Origin: Methylobacterium sp.
GTDB taxonomy: Bacteria > Pseudomonadota > Alphaproteobacteria > Rhizobiales > Beijerinckiaceae
DNA: 47,676 nt
Assembly (NCBI GenBank): GCA_013823325.1
Contig: PNLY01000037.1
Coordinates: 1-47,676, forward strand
Direction of reading: 5' to 3'
Of the stretch, positions 18,511 to 26,539 are shown piece after piece. Position 1 is the stretch's first letter; every line of letters starts with the position of its first letter. The notes under the pieces are model-generated. The model was not told the DNA's origin, ran no database searches, and saw nothing but the letters and a program-made list of their open reading frames with translations. A program made the position numbers and the translations under genes.

Positions 18511-19185
18511 GTGACCTTCTCGCTGGTCGCCCGCTGCGCCCGAACCGGCATGTTCGGGGTCGCGATCTCCTCGTCCTCGCCGGCTGTCGCGGCGCGCTGC
18601 TCCTATGCGCGGGCCGGCGTCGGAGCCGTCGCCTCGCAGAACGTCACCGATCCGACGCTCGGCCCGCTGGCGCTCGGTCTGATGGAAGGCGGCATGAGCG
18701 CGGCCGAGGCGATCGCCGAGGTACGCAGGCGCGGCAAGTTCATCGAGTACCGCCAGGTCCTGGCGGTCGACCGCCACGGCGAGACCGCGATCCATTCCGG
18801 CCCGAATTCGCTGGGGATCTGGACGCAGGCGCAGGCGCGGGATGTCGCCTCCGGCGGCAACCTCCTGGCCAATGACGGCGTGCCGCAGGCGATCGTCGAC
18901 GGCTTCCTCGCCTCCTCCGGCCATCTCGGCGACCGGCTGATCGCGGCGATGCGCGCCGGCCTCGCCGCGGGCGGCGAAGCAGGGCCGGTGCATTCGGCAG
19001 GGCTCAAGATCGTCGACAAGGTCAGCTGGCCGGTCGCCGATCTGCGCTGCGACTGGACGGAAGGCTGCCCGATCGAGGCAGTGGCGACGGCCTGGGAGGT
19101 CTACAAGCCCCAGCTCGACGCCTATATCCAGCGCGCGCTCGATCCGCGGCAGGCGCCGTCCTACGGCGTTCCCGGAGACGAGTGA
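18511..19185 (+). CDS. DUF1028 family protein
   Basis: A 224-aa member of the DUF1028 family, related by predicted fold to Ntn-hydrolases and often encoded beside Rid-family and deacylase genes. The N-terminal TFSLVARCARTGMFGVAISSSSPAVAARC, with the GVGAVASQNVTDPTLGPLAL segment after it, is characteristic. The central VLAVDRHGETAIHSG and C-terminal WPVADLRCDW are also typical. If the initiator Met were removed, Thr2 would be exposed as a possible Ntn nucleophile; this is inference. Translation starts at GTG 18511, only 4 bases after the Rid stop codon, so the two are coupled. It converges with the LysR gene. No established enzyme activity. Confidence 0.86.
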   Translation: MTFSLVARCARTGMFGVAISSSSPAVAARCSYARAGVGAVASQNVTDPTLGPLALGLMEGGMSAAEAIAEVRRRGKFIEYRQVLAVDRHGETAIHSGPNSLGIWTQAQARDVASGGNLLANDGVPQAIVDGFLASSGHLGDRLIAAMRAGLAAGGEAGPVHSAGLKIVDKVSWPVADLRCDWTEGCPIEAVATAWEVYKPQLDAYIQRALDPRQAPSYGVPGDE

Positions 19186-19219
19186 GCCATGCGCTTGCCG
19201 CTCGCAGGCTGCGGCGAAG

Positions 19220-20173
19220 TCAGGACTCGACGCGCGGCCGGTCCGTCATGACCGGCGCGATCATGCCGGGAATGTAGGCGCGCGAAATGCGCGCTTCGCA
19301 ATGCGCCTGAAAGGCCTCGATCAGCTTCGACTTGGCGAGCGAGGCCAGCGTTGCGACGCCGATCGTCATCGGGCGATGCTCGCCGGCGAGCCGGATCGAG
19401 ACCAATTTTCGCCCATCGAGCGAGTGATCGGAGCGCGGCCGCACGTTGAACAGCGCATAGCCGGCGCCGTTGGCGACCATCGCCCGCACCACGTCCGGAT
19501 AGGCCGAGCGCGCCGCGATCGTCGGCACGACGCCGGCGGCCATGAACAGGGCCAGGAAATATTCGCGGCTCAGCGGCAGGTCGAGCAGCACGAGCGGCTG
19601 CTCCGCGAGCTCCTCGAGCGTGACGGCGCTCTGCTGCGCCAGCGGGTGGGTTTCCGCCACGACGATATGGGGCGGCAGGCTGACCAGCGGCGCAAACGCG
19701 ATGTCGTCGGGTACCTGCAGATCATAGGTCAGCGCGACATCGACCTCGGAGCGGCGCAGTCCCCTCAGAAGATCCTCCTGGTTGCCCTCGACATGGCGGA
19801 TCGTGGTCTCGGGAAAGGCCGCGACGAAGCCGTTGCTGAGCTCCGGCACCAGCATCGGCGCCAGCGTCACCATGCAGCCGAGCGACAGCGTGCCGCGAAC
19901 GGTGCCGATCGTGTCGGCGGCGACGGTGTAGAGGCTTTCGGCCTGGCCGACGACCCGCTTCGCCTCGCTCAGCAGTGCCCGACCGACCGGCGTCAGCGAC
20001 AGCCCCTGGGCATGATGCCGGATGAAGAGCTGCACGTTCAGCTCCCGCTCCAGATGCGAGATCGCGGTCGAGATCGAAGGCTGCGAGATATGGATCATCT
20101 CGGAGGCGAGAGTGATGCTGCCCGTCTCGCCGGCCGCGATGAAATATTCGAGTTGGCGCAAGGAGAACCGCAT
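19220..20173 (-). CDS. LysR-family transcriptional regulator
   Basis: A 317-aa LysR-type regulator. The winged helix-turn-helix is at the N-terminus (MRFSLRQLEYFIAAGETGSITLASEMIHISQPSISTAI region, residues 1-60), followed by the two-lobed effector domain (GTLSLGCMVTLAP onward). I start at ATG 20173; the frame extends six codons to a GTG at 20191. It lies 46 bases downstream of the argE-like gene on the same strand and is probably the last gene of the liv-argE operon, which is unusual since most LysR genes diverge from their targets. It likely senses the compound handled by this cluster. Its targets are not shown by the sequence. Confidence 0.92.
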   Translation of the reverse strand: MRFSLRQLEYFIAAGETGSITLASEMIHISQPSISTAISHLERELNVQLFIRHHAQGLSLTPVGRALLSEAKRVVGQAESLYTVAADTIGTVRGTLSLGCMVTLAPMLVPELSNGFVAAFPETTIRHVEGNQEDLLRGLRRSEVDVALTYDLQVPDDIAFAPLVSLPPHIVVAETHPLAQQSAVTLEELAEQPLVLLDLPLSREYFLALFMAAGVVPTIAARSAYPDVVRAMVANGAGYALFNVRPRSDHSLDGRKLVSIRLAGEHRPMTIGVATLASLAKSKLIEAFQAHCEARISRAYIPGMIAPVMTDRPRVES

Positions 20174-20219
20174 CTGGCCAGCATAAAGCACGTAAGCTGC
20201 GGGCCGGCAAAGCGCACGC

Positions 20220-21368
20220 TCAGGCCGCGATCCTGTCGAGCAAACGCTCCATCATCCGGTCGCAGGCCGCAAGCTGGTCGAGCGCTATGAACTCGTCCGC
20301 CTTGTGCCCCTGCTCCATCGAGCCCGGCCCGCAGACGAGCACCGGGATTCCCAGCCGCTGGGAGAACAGCCCGCCCTCCGTGCCGAAGGCCACTTTGCGG
20401 AGGGCGCTGTCGTCGAGGATCCCGCGCAGGAAGGTAACGGCCTCGGAGGCCACCGGCGTCGCCAGCCCTGGATAGTCGTTCAGGCGCTCGAAGCCGATCC
20501 GGGCGTCCGGAAAGCGCTCGCGCCGCGCCGCGACGAGGGCGGCCGCCTCGTCCATCAGCCGGGCCAGGATCGCCTCGGGATCGTCCTCGGCGACGTTGCG
20601 GATCTCGAAATCGATCGTGCAGCGTTCCGGCACGATGTTGAGCGCGGTCCCACCCGCGATGCGCCCCGCATGCAGCGTGGTGTAGGGGATGTCGTAATCG
20701 GCATCGCGCGGGCCGTCCCGCTCGATCTCGCTTTGCAATCCGCGCAGCGCGCCGACGAAATCGCAGGCTAGATGGATAGCGTTCAGCGCGTTCGGCGCCA
20801 AAGCCGAATGCCCGGTGACGCCGCAGCAGGTCGCCCGCGCCGCGAGCTTGCCCTTGTGCCCGGTCGCGATCGCCATCGCCGTCGGCTCGCCGATGATGGC
20901 GAGCTTAGGCCGCAGCGGCCGGCCCGCCAGCCGGTCGATCAGCGAGCGCACGCCGACGCAGCCGATCTCCTCGTCATGGCTGAAGGCGAGATGGAGCGGC
21001 GTTTCGAGGTCGCGCGTCGAGGCATGCGCGGCAAGCGCGAGCGCCGAGGCGACGAAGCCCTTCATGTCGGTCGTGCCGCGTCCATAGGCGCGGCCGTCCG
21101 CGACCCTCAGCCGGAACGGGTCGTGACTCCAGTCCTGGCCATCGACAGGCACGACGTCGGTGTGGCCGGAGAGCATGACGCCCGGCCGGTCCCTCGGGCC
21201 GATGGTGGCGAACAGGTTGGCCTTGCGTCCGCCCTCGGCCTCGACGATCTCGCTCTCGATGCCGTGCCCTGCGAGGAAATCGCTGATGAAGTCGATCAGC
21301 GGCCGGTTCGGATCGCGGCTGACCGTGGCAAACCCCACCAGCCGGTCCAGAATCGTCAGCGTGTCCAT
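20220..21368 (-). CDS. argE: M20-family deacylase, acetylornithine deacetylase (ArgE) type
   Basis: A 382-aa zinc amidohydrolase that removes an acyl group from an N-acyl amino acid. Metal ligands and catalytic residues of the M20 family are in place: SGHTD (His69, Asp71), GTTDMKG (Asp101), HDEEIG (Glu133/Glu134), EP (Glu161) and a C-terminal histidine in MEQGHKADEF. The dimerisation lid domain lies at about 175-295. It matches the ArgE-type proteobacterial enzymes in length. It follows livF by 25 bases and precedes the LysR gene, so it is part of an uptake operon rather than an arginine-biosynthesis operon. A catabolic N-acyl amino acid substrate is likely; the symbol reflects family, not proven role. 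Confidence 0.88.
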   Translation of the reverse strand: MDTLTILDRLVGFATVSRDPNRPLIDFISDFLAGHGIESEIVEAEGGRKANLFATIGPRDRPGVMLSGHTDVVPVDGQDWSHDPFRLRVADGRAYGRGTTDMKGFVASALALAAHASTRDLETPLHLAFSHDEEIGCVGVRSLIDRLAGRPLRPKLAIIGEPTAMAIATGHKGKLAARATCCGVTGHSALAPNALNAIHLACDFVGALRGLQSEIERDGPRDADYDIPYTTLHAGRIAGGTALNIVPERCTIDFEIRNVAEDDPEAILARLMDEAAALVAARRERFPDARIGFERLNDYPGLATPVASEAVTFLRGILDDSALRKVAFGTEGGLFSQRLGIPVLVCGPGSMEQGHKADEFIALDQLAACDRMMERLLDRIAA

Positions 21369-21393
21369 CCGCTTCGCCTTCGTTAGCCCAGGC

Positions 21394-22092
21394 TCAGAGA
21401 TACAGATGCCGTACGGCGTCGCTGCCGAGCAGCTCGGCGGCGTTGCCTGCCGCGACCACCCGTCCCTTGGTGAGCAGGATGCCGCGATGGGCGATCGAGA
21501 GCGCCATCTCGGCGTTCTGCTCGATCAGCAGCACGGTCGTGCCGTTGCGGTTAACCGCGGCGACCGTATCGAAATACTCGTCGATCAGCTTGGGCGAGAG
21601 GCCAAGCGAAGGCTCGTCCATGATCACGAATTTCGGCTTGCCGACGAGCGCGCGCGCCAGCGCCACCATCGCCTGCTCGCCGCCCGACAGCGTGCCGGCG
21701 CGCTGGCGGATGCGTTCCCGGACGCGCGGGAACAGCTCCAGCATCTCCTCCAGCCGGCCCTCGAAGCCGGCCTGGTGCCCCTGCGCCTCGTAGCCGAGGC
21801 GGATGTTGTCGCGCACCGAGATGTCGCCGAAGAGCCGCCGGCCTTCCGGCACGAAGCCGACGCCGAGCGCGCTCAGCGCCTCGGTCCGCGAGCCCTTGAG
21901 GTCCTGCCCCATGATCGCGATGCGGCCGCGCGCCAGAGGCAGCAGCGCCGAGATCGCCCGGAAGATCGTGGTCTTGCCGGCGCCGTTGGGCCCGAGGATG
22001 CAGACCAGCTCGCCCGGCTCGACGCTGAGCGAAACGTCGCGCAGCATCGCCACCACGCCGTAATTGGTGTCGACGTTCTCAAGCCTGAGCAT
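21394..22092 (-). CDS. livF: Branched-chain-type ABC transporter ATPase LivF
   Basis: Second ATPase (232 aa) of a HAAT-family (branched-chain amino acid/amide) importer. Walker A GPNGAGKTT, signature LSGGEQ, Walker B FVIMDEP and switch histidine region are present. SEGR/PEGR-like motif FVPEGRRLFGDISVRDN is typical of LivF. The start overlaps the end of livG by 14 bases. It works as a heterodimer with LivG at the inner membrane face. It lies in the order livH-M-G-F-argE-lysR. The substrate need not be a branched-chain amino acid; the downstream deacylase suggests an N-acylated or amide compound. Confidence 0.94.
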   Translation of the reverse strand: MLRLENVDTNYGVVAMLRDVSLSVEPGELVCILGPNGAGKTTIFRAISALLPLARGRIAIMGQDLKGSRTEALSALGVGFVPEGRRLFGDISVRDNIRLGYEAQGHQAGFEGRLEEMLELFPRVRERIRQRAGTLSGGEQAMVALARALVGKPKFVIMDEPSLGLSPKLIDEYFDTVAAVNRNGTTVLLIEQNAEMALSIAHRGILLTKGRVVAAGNAAELLGSDAVRHLYL

Positions 22093-22879
22093 GCTGGGCT
22101 CCCTTGCGGCCGAGATAGGCTTCCTGCACGCGCGGGATCAGGCGGACCTCCTCGAAGGTGCCCTCGGCGAGCTTCTGGCCGTAATCGAGGACCAGCACCC
22201 GCTGCGGCAGCGACGCGATCAGCCGCATGTCGTGCTCGATGATCATCAAGGCGAGGTCCGGCCGCTCGGCGCAGACAGAGCGGATATCGTCCATCAGCGC
22301 GTCGGTGTCGGCATCGTCCATGCCGGAGGAGGGCTCGTCGAGCAGTAGCACCTTGGGCTCGCTCGCCAGCGCGCGGGCGATCTCGAGGCGCCTACGGTCG
22401 GCCTGCGGCAGCTCGCCCGCCGGCCTGTGGCGCTGGGCGTGGAGCTCGCGCGAGACGGCCTTCAGCAGGCGCTCGGCGATCTCGGCCGCGGCATCGAGCT
22501 CGGCATCGGCCTTGCGGCGGTTGAAGATCGCGTCGAACACCCCGGTCTTCATATGGGTGTGGCGGCCGATGATGACGTTGTCGAGCACCGACAGATCGGC
22601 GAAGAGCCGGCTCGACTGGAAGGTGCGCGCGATGCCCTTGGCGACGATGCGATGGGCCGGCTGGCCGTTGAGCAGTTCGCCGGAAAGCCTGACCTCACCC
22701 GAAGACGGAACGTACAGCCCGGTGATGATGTTGAGCAGGGTCGACTTGCCGGCCCCGTTCGGGCCGATGATGCCGAGCACCTCGCCCTTGCGCAGCGAGA
22801 AGTCGACCTCGGCCATGGCGACCAGGCCGCCGAAGCGCATGGTCAGGCCCTGGCCTTGCAGGATGATGGCGGGATCCAT
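22079..22879 (-). CDS. livG: Branched-chain-type ABC transporter ATPase LivG
   Basis: First ATPase (266 aa) of the importer. Walker A GPNGAGKST, RTFQSSRLF segment, and Walker B VLLLDEPSSGMD are visible. The usual signature LSGGQ is not obvious; at that place the sequence reads AGELPQADRRRLEIARAL, where LivG proteins often carry a diverged L-x-Y/P-x-x-Q-R-R-L version, so this is normal for the subfamily. Start ATG 22879 has GGAGG upstream and lies 2 bases after the livM stop; the frame is open further (to 23614) but that part is shadow of livM. It overlaps livF by 14 bases. Confidence 0.93.
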   Translation of the reverse strand: MDPAIILQGQGLTMRFGGLVAMAEVDFSLRKGEVLGIIGPNGAGKSTLLNIITGLYVPSSGEVRLSGELLNGQPAHRIVAKGIARTFQSSRLFADLSVLDNVIIGRHTHMKTGVFDAIFNRRKADAELDAAAEIAERLLKAVSRELHAQRHRPAGELPQADRRRLEIARALASEPKVLLLDEPSSGMDDADTDALMDDIRSVCAERPDLALMIIEHDMRLIASLPQRVLVLDYGQKLAEGTFEEVRLIPRVQEAYLGRKGAQHAQA

Positions 22880-22881
22880 GG

Positions 22882-24057
22882 TCAGCCTCCGTAGCGGCGC
22901 AGCCGCTGCGGGAAGATTCCCTGCGGGCGGATCATCAGGAAGGCGATCACGGTGATGCCGAAGAACAGGATGCGGTAGTCGGAGAAGGCGCGCAGCTTCT
23001 CGGGCAGCAGCGTCAGCAGGAAGGCGCCGACGATAACGCCGAGCGTGTTGTCCATGCCGCCCGCGATGACCATGGTCATGATCGTCACCGAGACCAGGAA
23101 GGTGAAGTTGTCGGGCGAGATGAAGCCGACATAGAAGGCGTAGATCGTGCCCGCGAAGCCGGCCAGGAATGCGTCGACCGCGAAGGCGAGTACCTTGTAC
23201 CAGGTGGTGTTGATGCCCTGGCAGCGGGCCGCGAGCTCGTCCGCCCGCAGCGCGTTCCAGGCCAGGCCGATCCGCGAATGGTGCAGCCGCCCGGCGAACA
23301 GGATCGCGACGCCGACGAGCAGCGCCGAGAGGTAGTAGAAGTTCGCCTGGGGCGGCAGCGAATGCCCGAAGATCACCAGGGGCGAGGCGAAGGAGTGGCC
23401 GAACAGCTCCGGCGCCGGTATCCCCACCAGCCCGTTGGGGCCGCCGGTGAATTCCAGATTGTTGAGGAGCTGGTGCACGACGACGCCGAAGGCGATCGTC
23501 ACCAGCGCCAGATAGCTGTCCCGCGTGCGCATCGAGGGGATGCCGAGCAGGAAGCCGAAGATGGTCGCGACCACCGCCGAGGCCGGCAGCGCCAGCCAGA
23601 AGCTGACGTCCCAATGCAGGGCAAGCAGGGCCGAGGCATAGGCGCCGATGCCGTACGAGGCGCCGGTCGCGAAGTTCGGGATGTTGGCGCTGCCGAGCTG
23701 GAAGTTCAGCGCCAGCGCAAGCACGGCATAGAGCTGCGCGATGATCAGCAGATGCAGCGCATAGGAGCTGTTCTGCAGGACAAAGGGAAAGGCCAGCACG
23801 ATCGCCACGCCGAGCAGCACCGCGAAGCGTCGGTTGGCGCCGAAGGCCTGCTCGATGCCGGCCTCGATCGCCGGCAGGCGCTGCATCGCAACGAGCGCGC
23901 CGCCGAACAGGGCGAGCAGGCCGACCACCGCGCGCCAGTCGTCGACCAGCAGGAACTGGCGCAGGAAGGCGGCGCCCGCAACTTCCGTCAGCGCGACGAG
24001 CGCGAGGCCGCTGGCGGTGCCGAGCGTCGCGCGGGCGGGGACTGTCATATCCGTCAT
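22882..24057 (-). CDS. livM: Branched-chain-type ABC transporter permease LivM
   Basis: Membrane subunit (391 aa) of the HAAT importer. The N-terminus (about 1-85) carries two extra hydrophobic segments before the core domain, a variant seen in longer LivM proteins. The core has the family motifs LALNFQLGSANIPNFATGASYGIGAY and, in the cytoplasmic loop, RLHHSRIGLAWNALRADELAARCQGIN. TMVIAGGMDNTLG near residue 330 is also typical. It starts 4 bases after livH ends. Pairs with LivH to form the pore. Confidence 0.94.
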   Translation of the reverse strand: MTDMTVPARATLGTASGLALVALTEVAGAAFLRQFLLVDDWRAVVGLLALFGGALVAMQRLPAIEAGIEQAFGANRRFAVLLGVAIVLAFPFVLQNSSYALHLLIIAQLYAVLALALNFQLGSANIPNFATGASYGIGAYASALLALHWDVSFWLALPASAVVATIFGFLLGIPSMRTRDSYLALVTIAFGVVVHQLLNNLEFTGGPNGLVGIPAPELFGHSFASPLVIFGHSLPPQANFYYLSALLVGVAILFAGRLHHSRIGLAWNALRADELAARCQGINTTWYKVLAFAVDAFLAGFAGTIYAFYVGFISPDNFTFLVSVTIMTMVIAGGMDNTLGVIVGAFLLTLLPEKLRAFSDYRILFFGITVIAFLMIRPQGIFPQRLRRYGG

Positions 24058-24061
24058 CGGT

Positions 24062-24979
24062 TCAGACCTTTTCGACGACGGTGCGGCCGAAGAGGCCAGC
24101 CGGCCGGAACACCAGCACGCCGATCACCAGCAGGAAGACGAAGACCAGGCGATAGGCCGCGCCGTTCGGCACCGTCGCCTGCACCAGCGTGTCGAGGCCG
24201 GCGATCACCAGGCTGCCGATGATCGCGCCGGGCATCGAGCCCAGCCCGCCGACCACCGCCGCGGAAAAGCCGATCAGCCCGACATCGATGCTGAAGTCGA
24301 AGCGCACAATGCCGGCATAGCCCGCGAAGAACAGGCCGCCGACGGCGCCGACCGCCGAGGCGATGAAGAATGTGATCCGGAAGATCTTCCCCGGTGCGAT
24401 CGAGAGCAGGCGCGCGGCGTCGCGGTCCTGCGAGACGGCCTTGATGTGAAGGCCGAGGCGGGTGTTGCCGAGCAGGACGAACAGCCCGGCCACGCACAGC
24501 ACCGAGACCGCGATCGCGACAAGGTTGAAGAGCGGTACCGTGACGCCGAATGCATCGATGCTGCCCTGGACGAGACGCGGCACCGCATGCGGATTCGAGC
24601 CGTTGGGGAAGAGATGGCGGATCAGTTCGCGCAGCACGATGCCGAGCGCGACGGTGGCGACCAGGGCCATCATCGCGGGCGCGTTGCGGAAACGCTGGAT
24701 GACGAGGAAGTCGAGCAGGATGCCGAGCAGCCCCGTCAGCGCGATGGCGAGCGCGACGGCGAGCAGCATGGTGCCCGGCGTCGCCGCCGCCCCCAGCGCC
24801 GCCGCGAAGGTCTGCACCAGCGCGAGCGCCAGGAACGGCGCGATCAGCGCCACGTCGCCATGGGAGAAGTGGATGATGTTCAGCACGCCGAACAGCAGGC
24901 TGAAACCGACCGCGATCAGGGCATAGATCGAGCCGAGCGTGATCCAGTTCAGGATCTGTTGCAGGAGCTGCTCGGCCAT
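24062..24979 (-). CDS. livH: Branched-chain-type ABC transporter permease LivH
   Basis: Membrane subunit (305 aa) of the importer. It begins MAEQLLQQILNWITLGSIYALIAVGFSLLFGVLNIIHFSHGD, the standard LivH opening, and ends with the RPAGLFGR tail. The loop TRLGLHIKAVSQDRDAARLLSI is the ATPase-docking region. ATG 24979 is chosen because GAGGGGAA precedes it; the frame stays open up to 25492 across the intergenic region, which is not coding. First gene of the livHMGF-argE-lysR operon, divergent from the binding protein at 25299. Confidence 0.94.
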   Translation of the reverse strand: MAEQLLQQILNWITLGSIYALIAVGFSLLFGVLNIIHFSHGDVALIAPFLALALVQTFAAALGAAATPGTMLLAVALAIALTGLLGILLDFLVIQRFRNAPAMMALVATVALGIVLRELIRHLFPNGSNPHAVPRLVQGSIDAFGVTVPLFNLVAIAVSVLCVAGLFVLLGNTRLGLHIKAVSQDRDAARLLSIAPGKIFRITFFIASAVGAVGGLFFAGYAGIVRFDFSIDVGLIGFSAAVVGGLGSMPGAIIGSLVIAGLDTLVQATVPNGAAYRLVFVFLLVIGVLVFRPAGLFGRTVVEKV

Positions 24980-24994
24980 TCCGTTCCCCTCTTC

Positions 24995-25036
24995 GTCTTG
25001 GCAGCTTGTCGTCTTGGGCAGCTTGTCTTGGCAGCC
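24995..25036. repeat. Three short tandem copies of GTCTTGG(G)CAGCTT in the livH leader
   Basis: Copies begin at 24995, 25011 and 25025; the third ends in CAGCC. The period is 14-16 bases. They lie 16-57 bases upstream of the livH start, in what would be its untranslated leader. They may be replication slippage or binding sites; nothing shows which. Confidence 0.6.
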
Positions 25037-25124
25037 GCCTTGTGGCCGCTTGCCCGGCTGTGCACCAGCCCGGATGCGGACAGGAGTCGTAATTTCGGAA
25101 TCTCTGCTTTGATTGTCTTGAGGC

Positions 25125-25141
25125 AACCCGCCGGGCGGGTT
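25125..25141. promoter_or_regulatory. Perfect palindrome AACCCGCC-G-GGCGGGTT
   Basis: Eight-base arms around one central G, in the middle of the divergent liv region. It could be an operator or a small hairpin; the lack of a T tract argues against a terminator. It sits 158 bases upstream of the binding-protein start. Confidence 0.45.
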
Positions 25142-25298
25142 CGTTCCGCTGCCGGCCAGCTGCTTAGGCAAACCGAGGCCCGGGGTTCGAAATATCCGAT
25201 TTGCTTCGCGTTTCCGGAAGGGCGGATTGTCCCGCCGAAGCGCCCTCGGGATCGGCATGGCCGGCCGTCGGCGCTCTACAGATATCCTGGAGGGGATC

Positions 25299-26435
25299 AT
25301 GACGTTCAAGCTCGGCGCCGGCACCGGCTCATTTTCGGCATTGCTGCGCGCCTCGACGGTCGCCGCGGCGGTGGCATTAGGCGCTGCGACGGTCTGCGCC
25401 CAGGAAACCGTCAAGATCGGCTTCATCGGCCCGTTGAGCGGCGGCAACGCCCAGCAGGGCCTTTCGGCCCGCAACGGCTTCCAGCTCGCCATCGATCAGG
25501 CGAACAAGGCAGGCCTGCCCTTCAAGCTGGAGGCCGTCATCCTCGACGACGCCGCCAACCCGCAGACCGGCGTCGCCGCGGCGCTGAAGCTAACCAATGA
25601 CCCGCAGGTGGCGGCCGCGACCGGCCACTGGAACAGCGGCGTCGCGCTCGCGACCATCCAGGTCTTCCAGCGCGCCAATGTGCCCTTCATCGTCTGGGGC
25701 GCGATCTCGCCCAAGATCACCGAGCGCAACAACCCGATGATCTCGCGGGTCGTGACGACGCTGGTCAACACCAACGAGCCCCTGGCGAAATGGGCCGCTG
25801 AATCGGTCGGCAAGAAGATCGCGATCGTGTCCGACACGAGCGACTACGGCTTCGCCAACTCCCAGAACTTCTCGAAGTTCTACAAGGCGGCGGGCGGCTC
25901 CATCGTGGCCGCCGAGGCCGTGCCGGTCGGCACGACCGACTTCCGCGCCCTGCTGACCAAGGTCAAGGGCAGCGCCCCCGACGCGATCTATTTCGGCGGC
26001 GTCGTCACCGAGGCCGGCCTGGTGCGCCAGCAGATGGTCGAGCTCGGCATGACCATACCGATGATCGGCGTCGACGGCTTCCATGACGCGGAGTTCATCA
26101 AGATCGCAGGCTCCGCTGCCGAAGGCACCGTCTCCGGCATCGTCAAGGAGAAGGGCAATCCGCAGCTGGAGAAGCTGACCAAGGATTACCAGGCCGCGAA
26201 TTTCGCCGAGCCGGCGACGACCTACACCAAGAACGCCTACGATTCCGCCAACATCATCGTCGAGGCGATCAAGAAGGCCGGCACGAAGGACAAGGCCGCC
26301 ATCGCCAAGGCGATCCGCGAGACGCAGTACGACGGCGCGATGGGCCACACCAGCTTCGACGAGAACGGCCAGACCAAGCTGCCGGTCGAGCTCGAATTGC
26401 GCACGGTCAAGAACGGCGCCTGGACGACGCGTTGA
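25299..26435 (+). CDS. Branched-chain-type ABC transporter substrate-binding protein
   Basis: Periplasmic binding protein (378 aa, Leu/Ile/Val-binding type I fold) for the livHMGF importer that diverges from it. A signal peptide covers about residues 1-34 (hydrophobic VAAAVALGAATVCA, cleavage probably before QETVKIG). The mature start VKIGFIGPLSGGNAQQG and the central YFGGVVTEAGLVRQQM and IGVDGFHDAEF motifs are typical. The start ATG 25299 has TGGAGGGG upstream; the longer frame to 25227 lies in the control region. A terminator-like hairpin follows at 26465. Ligand unknown; the argE and monooxygenase neighbours suggest an N-substituted amino acid or amide. Confidence 0.93.
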   Translation: MTFKLGAGTGSFSALLRASTVAAAVALGAATVCAQETVKIGFIGPLSGGNAQQGLSARNGFQLAIDQANKAGLPFKLEAVILDDAANPQTGVAAALKLTNDPQVAAATGHWNSGVALATIQVFQRANVPFIVWGAISPKITERNNPMISRVVTTLVNTNEPLAKWAAESVGKKIAIVSDTSDYGFANSQNFSKFYKAAGGSIVAAEAVPVGTTDFRALLTKVKGSAPDAIYFGGVVTEAGLVRQQMVELGMTIPMIGVDGFHDAEFIKIAGSAAEGTVSGIVKEKGNPQLEKLTKDYQAANFAEPATTYTKNAYDSANIIVEAIKKAGTKDKAAIAKAIRETQYDGAMGHTSFDENGQTKLPVELELRTVKNGAWTTR

Positions 26436-26464
26436 CAGCCGTCGCCTGAGCAGTCGCTTTCGGG

Positions 26465-26500
26465 AGCGGGTTCGCAGGTCATGCGGACCCGCTTCTTTCG
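26465..26500 (+). terminator. Rho-independent-like terminator after the binding-protein gene
   Basis: AGCGGGT (26465-26471) pairs with ACCCGCT (26487-26493) across a 15-base loop, followed by TCTTTCGTTT. It lies 30 bases after the stop codon, between converging genes. Confidence 0.6.
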
Positions 26501-26539
26501 TTTGCGGGAGGTTGCATGGATGCGCCTCCAGCTCACCAC

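Larger units (their letters stand above)
24980..25298. promoter_or_regulatory. Divergent control region between livH and the binding-protein gene
   Basis: About 320 bases without a gene, holding the promoters for both directions. It contains the tandem repeats at 24995-25036, the GC-rich palindrome at 25125-25141 and an A+T-rich patch at 25088-25118. A LysR-type regulator from this cluster (19220-20173) could act here, but no classical T-N11-A box stands out. Confidence 0.5.

Noticed and set aside
24995..25036. Tandem repeats considered as a CRISPR array
   Set aside because: Units are only 14-16 bases, contiguous and without spacers, and there are no cas genes.
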